From positions 11,193,533 through 11,257,532 of the forward strand of contig NC_085139.1 of NCBI RefSeq assembly GCF_024139115.2: DNA of 64,000 nucleotides. The letters run 5' to 3'. The notes beneath the pieces were generated by a model that was not told where the DNA came from, ran no database searches, and saw nothing but the letters and a program-made list of their open reading frames with translations. Numbering within the stretch: position 1 is the first letter of the stretch; each line of letters opens with the position of its first letter. Below, in pieces: positions 35,735-46,201 of the stretch. This DNA is from Armigeres subalbatus. Lineage: Eukaryota; Arthropoda; Insecta; Diptera; Culicidae. Made by a program: the position numbers and the translations under genes.

Positions 35735-36345
35735 CCTTTTTAGGAGGAGGCTTCGAGTCTCTTAAAAGGTGGAAGCCTCCTCGAAAGAAGGTTTCGAACC
35801 ATTCAAAACAAGGTTTGAAGTCATTTGAAAGAGCTTCCAAGTCTCTTGAATGCAGATTTCTGACTCTCGTCTCTTGAAGGAGACTTCTAACTCTTGACTT
35901 AAGTCTTCAGAGGCTTCCAGTCTCTCGAAAGAGAACTTCCGAACCTCGAAATGAGGCTTGAAAAGAGGTTTCGAGCATCTTAAAGGAGGCTTCTGAGCCT
36001 CTCGAGGAAACATCGAGACTCTTGAAAGGAGACTTCAGACCTTATGAAGGACGCTCCCCAGCCTCTTGTGGTTCGGAAGGTTTCAACTTCTTGAATGAAG
36101 GCTTGAGCCTTTTGAAAAGGCTTTGAGATTCTTGAAGAGGCTTTCGGGCCTCTTGGAAGAGAGGCTTAGGATCCTCTTGAAAGGGAGGCTTGGGCCTCTT
36201 GAAGAGGACTTAGCCCTTGAAAGAGGCTTCCGGACCTCTGAAAGGAAGCTTCCAGTTTCTTGAAGGTGTTACATGACAGGGAGGCTTCAGAATCATGATA
36301 TGATAACACGCCTTAGAATGAGGCTTCTAAACCTCTTACAATCGG
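35735..36345 (+). repeat. Diverged second locus of the hairpin minisatellite
   Basis: Units with GAGGCTTC, CTCTTGAAAG and variants at roughly 20-25-base spacing are clearly related to the 6.4-11.3-kb array but much more decayed. It ends just before the 9-bp array at 36.43 kb. Confidence 0.75.
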
Positions 36346-36429
36346 TGTTGGTAAAAACTCACATCTCAGAGCTCATGAACAATTCAAAGTAACCGTGTGT
36401 TGGAAACGTCTTATTTGTCTTATATGTCT

Positions 36430-36742
36430 TTAATGTTGCTTTGTTGTCTTATTTGTCGTATTTGTCCTTATTTGTCTTATTTGTCTTATTTGTCTTATTT
36501 GTCTTATTTGTCTTATTTGTCTTATTTGTCTTATTTGTCTTATTTGTCTTATTTGTCTTGTTGTCTTATTTGTCTTATTTGTCTTGTTGTCTTATTTGTT
36601 CTTATTTGTCTTATTTGTCTTATTTGTCTTATTTATATTGTTTCTTTTGTCTTATTTGTCTTATTTGTCTTGTTGTCTTGTCTTGTATTGTCTTGTTGTC
36701 TTTTGCTTTTGTCTTATTTTGTTCTTTTGTCTTAGCCTTGCT
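36430..36742 (+). repeat. 9-bp satellite (CTTATTTGT)n, left block
   Basis: About 33 units of CTTATTTGT, some losing bases to give CTTGTTGT. It directly abuts the 3' side of the minus-strand RTE-like element. On the minus strand the unit is ACAAATAAG. Confidence 0.95.
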
Positions 36743-36744
36743 TA

Positions 36745-39700
36745 CTTGATAATTGATGGCTACAGCTCTTCGATGAACCTACGCCGAATGGGTATCCTTC
36801 TCCACTGGACTCGATCCTGGGCCAATCGCTTCCAGTACCCTGAACACTAGCGCCCTCAGGTCCTCTAACTGCAAAAGCCATCGTGTACGCGGCTTCCAGA
36901 AAGCCTGCGGCCTCTTGCAGGTTCTCTACTAAATATTATCTTCGCTTGACGTTCTTCGCATACGAACAACGTGACAGCCCACCATAGTCTGCCGTGTTGT
37001 ATAAGCATAATATCAGCCTCATCACCTAAGGTTACAATCGTGATTCATGCGACGCCGCCAGATACTGTTCTCCTGTTTAACGAGTATTGTCCCAGCACCT
37101 TACGCTCAAACACTCGAGAGCTCTCCGATCGCCTCCTTTAACGCCATGTTTCATGGCCGTATAAGCACCGGAAGAATCAGAGTAGTATACACCGCGGGTT
37201 TGTTTTTCGTTTATGACTCGGGACTTAAGCTGGTTAGAGTCCGTAATAAGCCCTATTTGCAGCTGCATACTTTTCACCTCGCGGGTAGCATCATATCATC
37301 ACGTCACTAATGTTCCAAGATACAAAATTCTTCTACCACTTCAAATTTTCACCATCCAGCACCATTCACGACCACCACCCTAATGAACCCACGTTGATTG
37401 CCAGCGACCATGTACTTCGTTTTGCTGTATGATCGATGATCCAATCTCGCTTCTCCCCTCTTAAAGCCAAAAGCCTCTTCCACGGCACGGCGATAATTCG
37501 ATAATATCGATATCGTCCGCAAATCAGCAGCATATTCGATTTTGTGATAATGGTACCGTTCTTTGCCAAGCTTTCCTAATCGCTCCCTCGAGCGCTATTA
37601 GTGACAGTAGATTCGAGATGCATCACCCTGCTTTAATCCGTCTAAGGTAACAAATGACGTCGATATTTCATCGCAACCCTCATGATTTCGATCCGTCCAA
37701 CGTTATACCAATCACCGTATCAGTTTCGCCGGAAAACCATGTTCAAGCTTAATTTGTCATAATTCATTCCGTTTGACTAAATCGTACGCCGCCTTGAAAT
37801 CAATAAACAGATGATGTGTCTGCAAGTTTATCTCCCGAAATTTATCAAGTTTGTCTCAGGGTAACATTTGATCCGTCGTTGATCGGCCCTCACGAAAACC
37901 TGCTTGGTATTCACCGACGAGGACTCTTCCGGTCTCAATCTGTTGAACAGAATAGGGACATAATTTTGTGCATGGGGAGGGTTATTCCTCGGTTATTGGC
38001 GCATTCCAGTCTGTGCTTTTCTTAAAGAGAGGGCAAATGGGGCCGTCAACCAGCTAGAGCATTTCCTCGTCTTCCCATGTTTTGACATAATATGGTGCAG
38101 AACTTTATAAGCTGCTCCTGCCATGTTTGAGAAGTTCAGCCGAGGGCTGGATCCTTCCCGCAGCCTTATTGGTTTTCAGCTCTTTAACAGCTTTTTAACC
38201 TCATCTAGTGTAGGTGACTCCAGAGCTTGTCCATCGTCGCTAATATTTATTCTGTTCACGATACCGTCACTCCTCCATTCAACAAAGTCTCAAGTGTTGC
38301 TTCCACCTGGCAGCCACTTCAGTTTTATCTGTCACCAAATTCCCTTGTTGGACGTTGCACATGACGGGAGATGGCGCTGTCTGTCTCCGCACGCCATTGA
38401 TAAGACTCATAAAACCTCCGCTATCGTTCTCTCCATTTTTCCTGCGCCTCACTCTTGTTCTTCGTACTCTTTTTCTTCCTGCGGTGGGTTCGTTTTGGGC
38501 TGCTCTTGCTTCCTTGTACCGATCTCTATTTGATCGGATACCCGACACCAACATCGGCTTCTGAAGCGTTCTTCTCGTCTGTCACTCTCTGACCTCCACA
38601 TCAAACCACCGTCCTGGGTCGCCTCTGTGCAGTGCCCTACCCTTCTCGTGCTGTTTGTGCTCACCGCTCCATGGATCGACTCTCAAGATCGTTGATGTTG
38701 TCGCTGACGTTGATTGCACTTATCCGTTCGTCGAGCTTCTGGCGGTACTTTCAGCCGATACTCCTTCCGCCGACAATCGCTGGATATTGAACGCATCGTT
38801 CGCTGTGATCTTTCGTTCGATACAGTTGACAACCTTGATCGAATTTACTGACAACGAGGTAATGATCAGTCAATGTTCGGACCTCTGAATGTCCGCACAT
38901 CGATAACATCCGAGAAATCGCCCATCCACCAGAAATGGTCTATCTGGTTGCAAGTTTCACCATTTGGGTGTCTCCAGGTGTGCTTTCGGATGTTCGTGCA
39001 AAGTAGGTGCTACTGATGGCCATCCTCTGGCAGCACAAATTTACTAGCCGTAGGCCTTGTCACCGATTATGGGACGGAAAAAGTCCTCTCTACCGACCTG
39101 AGCGTTGGCGTCTCCGATAACAATTTTCGTCCGTAGCTTTGGCGCCTCCCCAGAACTTTATCAAGACATTCATAAAACGTGTCCTTCTCGTCAGTTATCG
39201 TTTGTCGGTGCGTCAACGTTGATTAGCTAATTGAAAATTTGCATATCCTCAACACACAGATTCGTTCGCTAATGGGTTTCCACCGCATCACTCCTTCATC
39301 CCTTGCCCATCGCTACATGAACCAACTCCATGCTCTGCTTTTTCACCGCCGCTGTGATAGATGTTATGGATACGAGTATTGGTCGTGGTTACGGCTCGAA
39401 ATTCACGTTCTCGGATCTAGGCCATCGGACTTCTGAATACAACCACGTTCACTCCAACCTTCTGCAGTTCACGAGCCAGAACAGAAGGTTCATTTAGGGT
39501 CCTGACATTCCGGGACCCAATCATAGTCCTTATTTCGTTGCGGGTGAGTTGCCAAAAATAACGTTCTCTTTTTTCTTCTATCTCCATTTTCGTGGTATTT
39601 GAGCGGCTTCAGTAAGCAACCTTACCAAGTCGCGTTACCTACATCGCGATGATGCTGCCACCTTAGGTATAGCTGACGCGATACAGCATTTCAGTCTAGC

Positions 39701-39930
39701 CGCTGGGTCCAGGCAGACGCTGTTTGAGCCACTCCCTGGTGAACAGACGCTCGGGCGTACCTTCTACTCTAGCTGATGTCAGAAGGACACAGTGCCCAGG
39801 CTGCACTACCAGCTAAGTACACAACCCTTAGCTGGCGGTCTTTTGTCATCAGACGCCCGTGGAAGTGGGTCTTGTGGGGAGAGCTCTGTTGGGCGCTCCT
39901 TCCTTGATGTCAACCCACCATTTGCAGCCC
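36745..39930 (-). mobile_element. RTE-like non-LTR retrotransposon, near full length, disrupted
   Basis: Minus strand, 5' to 3'. A possible untranslated leader occupies about 39930-39550. An endonuclease region follows at about 39530-38650, with LNEPSVLARELQKVGVNVVV and scattered APE-like pieces. A linker lies at 38554-38279, with APSPVMCN and GNLVTDKTEVAARWKQH, the typical spacer before RT. RT pieces cover about 38130-37370, with an AVEEAF-type segment after the degraded active site. A C-terminal region follows down to 36760. The order matches RTE elements of about 3.2 kb. Many frameshifts and stops break the frame. Both ends abut the same 9-bp satellite, which implies insertion into that array. 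Confidence 0.75.
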
Positions 39931-40366
39931 TTATTTTTGTCTTATGTGTCTTATTTGTCTTATTTGTCTTATTTGTCTTATTTGTCTTATTTGTCTTATT
40001 TATTTGTCTTATTTGTCTTATTTGTCTTATTTGTCTTATTGTCTTATTTGTCTTATTTGTCTTGTTGTCTAATTTGTCTTGTTTGTCTTATTGTTTGTCT
40101 TATTTGTCTTATTTGTCTTTTGTCTTATTTGTCTATTTGTCTTATTTGTCTTATTTGTCTTATTTGTCTTATTTGTCTTATTTGTCTTGTTGTCTTGTTG
40201 TCTTATTTGTCTTATTTGTCTTTTGTCTTATTTGTCTTATTTGTCTTATTTGTCTTATTTGTCTTATTTGTCTTATTTGTCTTATTTGTCTTTTGTCTTA
40301 TTTGTCTTATTTGTCTTATTTGTCTTATTTGTCTTATTTGTCTTATTTGTCTTATTTTTCTTTTGT
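39931..40366 (+). repeat. 9-bp satellite (CTTATTTGT)n, right block
   Basis: About 48 units identical in consensus to the block at 36430-36742, with 7-8-bp variants (CTTTTGT, CTTGTTGT). Frames of up to 224 codons here encode LSY or FVL tripeptide repeats and are not genes. Confidence 0.95.
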
Positions 40367-42447
40367 TTATGCTGATTGTGATTCAATGTTCAATATTTGT
40401 TCTCTCGTTCCATTTTAGTTGTTCAAAAGAATCTCTAGCATTTAGACCTTATAAGGTAAAACTGTCCAGAATCCAAATAAATTATACTCGCGTTTTTACA
40501 AACATCAATCGCGATAAACAAGCAAATGAATAGCTATCATCTATTTATTTTGGTTAAGCTGCGTCACAGCACGCTTATACTACAATAAAAGATGACAGCA
40601 CTCTCGTTTCTTCATGATGATAGTGGTGCCCTTGAAATCACGAACAAAATTAGAGCAGCGGAACAAAATTAGATGCTGAAAAGTTCGGAGCTGTTATCTT
40701 TTTTTAAAGATGCATGCCCTTTTGTAATACATAGAATCAAAAGGGGTATATTTTATATGAAGAAATTTAGGCTATCTCAGTCTAAAAATCCTGATTAATC
40801 CACCTAGCGGTGATGAAGCCTTTCTCGATGCATTATGAAATAAGTAATTAATGGTAGAGATTCTGCGTCGAGAGTGCAACTTGTTGCGAGTAAATCGAGT
40901 TAGAGATAAGCACCTGAAAAATGAGTGACATTTTTTTGGGTGGGTGCCGAACACACACACACAGACATCACCTGTAATTGCTCCAACCTGGAGGGCAACG
41001 CTGGCGACCATGGTGTTCTTCTAAAAGCGAGTTATGATGTGCGGTGCCAGGACACGCAGCTAACCTCGAGGGTGCGTTGTGCATTGCCCCGATGCATTAC
41101 TTTCTGTTGACCGAAAGGACGATGGGATGGCGGCAATGGAAACTATTTAGCGGGTCAGGGATGTAGTCCGCCTCCCTCGTTTGCTGTTGGGAGGTGGCCC
41201 TAAACCGCTTCGACAGGGATGTCTGTTGAGCAGATTCCCCTCCATTGCTTAGGAAGAAAAAAAACACAGACATTACCTCAATTCGTCGAGCTGAGTCGAT
41301 CGGTATATAACACTATGGGTCTCCGGGCCTTCTATAAAAGTTTGTGTTTGGAGCGATCATATAGCCTTGTATACAGTATATGAAAAGAAAAACCATTAAA
41401 CGATTAGCGTTTTACTCCCCGACTTTCGCCATTTGGATGTGCTTTTTCAAGGGAAAAACTATATTTTTGAGAGAATGTTTTTTGTTGTGATTTCATTCTA
41501 TATAAACGTAAAACTCTATTCCAGGTCGGAAATTTCTTGACGCCTCAATGATTGTTAATTGGATCATACTTAAACATGTTTCAAAATTAAAGAATTTAGT
41601 GAAAACGAGCTTTCCATAAGGGAAATTAAACGATTTTAGGCAGTGACACTACGTTGAACTTGTAATACGAAGTCATACATTTGAGGCCAGACACCCATTA
41701 ATATTCACAAAATGAATGTCAATTCTACTCGTAAGAGCATCATACTAAATAATTATATTCTTCGATGTTCAAACCCATTTGTAGCCATAGGCAGTACTTA
41801 ATTACGTCTCGTTTTTCCATATCCAGGATTTCAACGGCTGTAATTTATGCAAAATTTTTACTCCTCGGACATTGCAATGCAATAATTTTTTTTTTAACGA
41901 AGTTTCCATTCTTATATTACAGCCTTTCAGTGCGACACCGTATAGCTATTGGGGAATGGCAAACAGAACCGCGAGAATAGCTAGCTGGAGCGTTGTGCAA
42001 TAATGAATATAAAGTTATAGCCGATGCAGACGCAGATGAAGCTGACTCTACTGGTGTTCGGCAGCCGGCTGGGACGACAGCTAAGTTAAAATTCCTTCAG
42101 AAGCGGAATTTGCTTCCTGCACATCCGTGTCGCATCGTGTGGGTTGGCGAGCAAGTTGGAACAGGTTTAACGGTAATCCAGTTTTTGTGCGGTTTCGTGA
42201 CTTCGTCTTGCAAGAAAATGCAATTTCCTTGTTATTAGCATGGAAAAGCTTTTATTTCAATTACAGACCTCCGATTTGAAGCCCATGTCATAACATTTAG
42301 ATACTGACTTATAGAAATCCCTTGTTGCTGGATCTTACCTATCTCGTTGACCTCCGATCAATGGAGATTACTTCGCCCGTTAAATGTTAATACCATCCAG
42401 GAACTGCTCCAAAAAATTAAGCAGTAGCGCCCTTCACTACTCTCTCT
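40367..42447. other. Spacer, no confident gene
   Basis: A GC-richer patch at 40920-41260 and another at 41990-42200 have short frames only (61-81 codons). A pyrimidine-rich acceptor-like sequence ends at 41921 (TTCTTATATTACAG) but no long coding frame follows. Confidence 0.35.
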
Positions 42448-43115
42448 TCACTTGGTGAAATACTTCGGATAGTACACCTGGAAGAACTTTCGATACAAAA
42501 TTGCTTGCATAGCGCCTCTTCTGTTCTTCCTCCATCCGGGAGTTAAGCCGCTAACCCTTATACCAACTATACATTCGGATACCTCTCCTCATAATCAGCC
42601 ACATCGAACGTCATTGAGTGGAGTATATATAATCACCGTTAAATCCCTCCTGCAACAATTCTTCCCTTCCAGAAACACCTCCAACATCGCCACCGCGTAA
42701 TTTTTGAACTCTTTAGAATCCTTCGCGCTTCATCGCGGATAGGACCTCCGCGAACCGGCAATATAGAACTGTGGCGTCGAAGAACAGCCGTTGATTCACC
42801 ACGGCTCGCTTGCGGACCTCTTTCGGTACAATCGATCATCCTTGCCGTACTGCTCCCAGATAGATGGCGATGGCACGTGACTCCACAGGACAAAATCTCC
42901 ATCCACCAGAGTTGGCAGACAGTGTTGTGGATTTAACTGGAGTTACTGAATCGATTAATAATCATTTTATCAAAATAGCTTGGATACTTTGAAACTCCGG
43001 CTTCAGATGATCACCGTTCAGCAGATTGGTGAGTTTGTGATTCAACTCGACTCCCACTGTTTCGGCGACCATCATCACTGCGACACGGAGCCGATCGTAA
43101 GTAGTAGAAGTCCAT
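42448..43115 (-). pseudogene. Glutathione S-transferase, Delta class, copy 1 (frameshifted)
   Basis: GSTs conjugate glutathione to electrophiles; Delta enzymes are insect-specific cytosolic dimers linked to insecticide detoxification. On the minus strand the frame starts MDFYY at 43115 and shows SAPCR with the N-terminal catalytic Ser, then MMVAETVGVELNHKLTNLLN and GDHLKPEFQ. A 51-bp intron (42987-42937) follows. Exon 2 has LNPQHCLPTLVDGDFVLW (cis-Pro loop), an E-S-R-A-I motif with one G missing, IAIYLG, EQYGKDD, KRAVVNQRLFFDATVLYCR, AVAMLEVFLEG, and TGA at 42448-42450. The conceptual length is about 205 residues, as expected for the class. At least five frame breaks are each a 1-2-base loss in a run of identical bases (TGGGAG to TGGAG, CCC to CC, AAA/TTT to AA/TT). 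The copy is therefore either young and decayed or mis-sequenced. The intron argues against a processed copy. Confidence 0.85.
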
Positions 43116-44296
43116 GACTGCCAGGCTATTGGTTCGAAACTGATGCGTGCCGAACAACTCGCACTCATGTTGTTCCATGAATCAATTTCGTTATGATCTT
43201 ATCAATTCAAAAGCTCATTATTTCTATTTTGATAAGACAACAACGCTTTGAACTTGAATTTGGAACATCAAATATTTAATAATGAAATTGCGTCCCAGCA
43301 ATCCACCGCTCACAGCTGGCCATGATTTGGGGCTGGGTGACATTACAATCACCGCTCACTTCAACCTGCGACGCTACTCGTTTGTTTTCCTATTCTATCA
43401 GATGTTACTCCTGATACTGATGAAACCTGTTATTGATTGAAAGTGGCATATGAAGCGGACTTCGAGAATCGAGCTTGTGAAGCGTGACTGGAGTTAAGCC
43501 GAAGCAACATGTTTTCATTTCACTGTGAATGGTTGGTAGCAATTTTGACCCAGAACGCGGACATTGATGTTTAGGGGTGCTGATAGAGTGTGCTAAGATC
43601 ACGGTGACAGTTTGAATGACCTCAACATATGACATCGATATCTGTTGTGATTTTGGGAGGAATCAAGAGAACTATTACGTGGTCACATTCTGCTAAATTC
43701 TCTTTTTTTCGGTTTCAAGCCGGTCAATTCAAGCTTTTAAAAGACCCAGGGAATTGAAGCTTAGTGACATCTTTCAACAAAATGAAGCTTAAATTTGTTT
43801 AATATTTGACTTTGGATAAAACTCTGTTGCGATAAAGTTTATATAAGTTTAATAGCACTGTTAGGTGGATATCCCAATATTAACATGCGGTTATACTCAG
43901 GTTGACGTTTTAAAAGTATATTGATCATAACTTATGATCCCAAAATCTGATTTTTAATAAAAAATAATGGGACATAATTACTCGTCAAATTCAACTTGTT
44001 GGTTGTTAAGTTGTCTAAACCGCCACCGGCACATCGGGATTCATACCAGTAAGATCCTGATTATGGTATACTGGTAATGGCAAACGACATTGGACGATTC
44101 TCTGTTTTTGGACAGGATTAGGATAGGCGTATATGGGATGACAGTCGAGCTATTCTGATTCCTGAGTAAAAAAGAGTGACATCTTTTTGAAATTGCAAGC
44201 AGGCTAATGGTTCGGCTGCCTCCGTCCCGGTAAACAACCTGGTAGGTCTCCGGTAACGCTCAACACCTGTCACCTATACTGCCGCTAACCGCAAGC
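43116..44296. other. Spacer including the GST 5' flank
   Basis: Upstream of the minus-strand GST start. A moderately GC patch at 43290-43640 has a 76-codon minus frame without motifs. R1-like untranslated sequence may begin near 44000. Confidence 0.35.
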
Positions 44297-44338
44297 CGAG
44301 CACATCTGTATATGGGCATCCATATACAGATGTGCTCG
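44297..44338. repeat. Perfect 19-bp hairpin with 4-base loop
   Basis: The left arm starts CGAGCACATC at 44297 and ends at 44315. The loop GCAT follows. The right arm (44320-44338) is an exact reverse complement. It lies about 240 bases upstream of the R1-like ORF1 ATG at 44532. Confidence 0.9.
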
Positions 44339-44437
44339 ACTGTTACACAGCTCTCTGTGGTAGTAGGTTCAGATGCACCATTCCTGATTTACGCCGATTC
44401 GGCTCTGAACCCGGTGTTATAAGGCACTGAGTCACCC

Positions 44438-45163
44438 TTGCATAGACCTCACTGTTTACAAAGACCCATGGGATCACAAGGCGACTATCTACAACAGGTA
44501 GAGATAACGACCAGGAGGGGACCCTTTAACATGGAAAGAATACAAAAAACAACGAAGGAACAGGTGGAGCAAATGTTTTCCAAAAAGTGGAAAGCGCAGC
44601 GATCTCCAGTGATGGGAGCAGTAGCAAGTACCAGTATTTGGCCAAGATTTCTGAGAACAAGGCCGAACCGGAACCAAAATAGGTGCCCACACAAAATCGA
44701 CAATAGTGTATTCAGGAACTACAACTGGAGGTCCAACCTGATGGAGATGCGGAAGCGAGTCAACGAGCTTTATGACTTCGTGAAGGACGAACACAATGTC
44801 CACACTAAGATAAAGGTTCTAGTGACTATCATCTAATCCGCAGTTAAAGCTGCCGAGCGGAACAGAACGCACTCAAAATGAGCTGAATCAGCTGAAAAAC
44901 GCTGAGAGAGGAGTGGAGCATAACAGACACACAGCAGACACCAATGAGCATCAAAATACTCGCACGGAGAGAGTGAAGCAGGGACTCGCCAGGAGGCAGG
45001 AAGTCCCGAAAAAGCAGCAGAACGTGCACGACTGTGCTAGCGTACTAAAGGATGGCGTCAAGAACGGTGATTGGCAAACCGTAGAAAGCCAGCGAGAGAA
45101 GAGGAAGAAGCAGAAGATGACTGTGGAAAAGAAGAAGGAACAGAAAAAGAAAGAAAAACTGTA
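44438..45163 (+). pseudogene. R1-like LINE, ORF1 N-terminal part
   Basis: From ATG at 44532 the frame reads MERIQKTTKEQVEQMFSKKW, and near 44745 MRKRVNELYDFVKDEHNVHT. This is the conserved helical segment of R1-clade ORF1 (nucleic-acid-binding, gag-like) in mosquitoes. A stop ends the frame at 44834-44836. Later frames remain Lys/Glu/Gln-rich up to KKKEQKKKEKL at about 45163, as in the spacer before the RNA-binding domain. The remainder of an R1-like ORF1 begins at 48950, so this could be the 5' piece of one split element. Confidence 0.65.
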
Positions 45164-45554
45164 ACCATTCGCGAATTGTTCTCGAGGTGATTTTAAAACA
45201 CGGTGGCTTAAGCGCCACTCTCGAAGAGACCACCGGTGCTCTATTGCCCTACTTTTACCTTTACCTCTGGGGACTCTCGACGGTCGCTGGCTCCAAAATT
45301 ACACGCTTAATATTTACTTCCCACTTCCCACCTTCCTGAACTCGCTCAACCCACTGGAAAGAGAACGGAAAAAACTTTCGAAGCCAACTTTCAAACTGTA
45401 GCACGGCAAACGCAATGGAGTGTCGCACCCCGTGAAGCTGTACAACTAAAACTCAAGCCAACTTCTTCAAATCCATTCTCTAATTCGGGTTAGACGTTTC
45501 GGTACGGAAAGGCAAAAAGAGCTAATCATGGCCGCAAATAACAAGCTCACATAC
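45164..45554. other. Probable intron of the 45.6-46.2-kb gene, or R1 flank
   Basis: Begins immediately after the R1-like sequence and ends at the donor at 45554 (minus strand). No protein is recognised. Confidence 0.3.
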
Positions 45555-46168
45555 CTGCGCAGCTTTTTGCTTCTCGATGCACTGATGCGTTGAAAGTACT
45601 CCGCCGAAAAGATGGCGACGGTGTCCTCCGACCAGGTTGTGGCGATGGCGGTCGAATGGCTTTGCCGCAGATGCTGTAGATTGGCCCGCAGCGATGGAGG
45701 TCGAGCTCGAGCGATATGACCGAGACTAGAGATGCGGAGGGGTCGGCTGGACGGAAGGTTTCCGATTTCAGAATCGAGATGGTCCGGAACAACCGTTCCC
45801 TCAAGCTTGTAACCTTTCTAACGACCGCTTCGCGTATCTTTCCGTTCACCGAGCGAGGACTAAAAGGAAAACTATTAACCGTCGATTCGGTTCGGTTCAG
45901 CGCGATTATTGACAGCATACGGGACCGCACTCTCGGAATGATCCACGGGAATCGGCGGGATCTTACCTTCGACGGTTGATTGGCGAACGCCGAGTTTTCG
46001 CTTTTTGACGAGCGACTTCACTCCTCCTACGTTTGACTGTCTTTACAGGCGAGCCTTAACGCACGCTCGAGCTCTCGATGTCTGTTGGACGAAATGGTGG
46101 GCCCTGTAGACGCCACATATTCCCGTAACGACTCGGTCAGTATCCTCAGCCCGAAAAAGCGCAATGCG
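45555..46168 (-). CDS. Two internal exons of an unrecognised spliced gene
   Basis: Minus strand. Exon A (46168-45967) follows the acceptor TTGGACTTTTCCAG and encodes ALRFFGLRILTESLREYVAS, then HRELERALRLA and the basic KRRRSEVARQKAKTRRSPIN. It ends CGAAG|GTAAGA. A 107-bp intron (45966-45860) ends with the strong acceptor GTTTTCCTTTTAG. Exon B (45859-45555) continues in phase with SPRSVNGKIREAVVRKVTSL, FRTISILKSETFRPADPS and SLRANLQHLRQSHSTAIATT, then WSEDTVAIFSAEYFQR, and ends GCGCAG|GTATGT. Codons are GC-ending. One frame change in each exon breaks the reading frame as given. The product looks helical with a basic linker; I do not recognise the family. The hAT element at 46202 lies just upstream in the preceding intron. 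R1-like DNA flanks the whole block, so it may be a captured or duplicated fragment. Confidence 0.55.
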
Positions 46169-46201
46169 CTGGAAAAGTCCAACGAGAATTCGTTTCATTA
46201 A

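Noticed and set aside
35159..35743. 194-codon plus-strand frame as a gene
   Set aside because: It crosses a two-copy direct repeat and a GAATTCC-type degenerate repeat, has AT-rich codons and no splice or promoter support.
39792..40533. 208- and 224-codon frames with hydrophobic LSY/FVL repeats resembling membrane segments
   Set aside because: They are translations of the (CTTATTTGT)n satellite.
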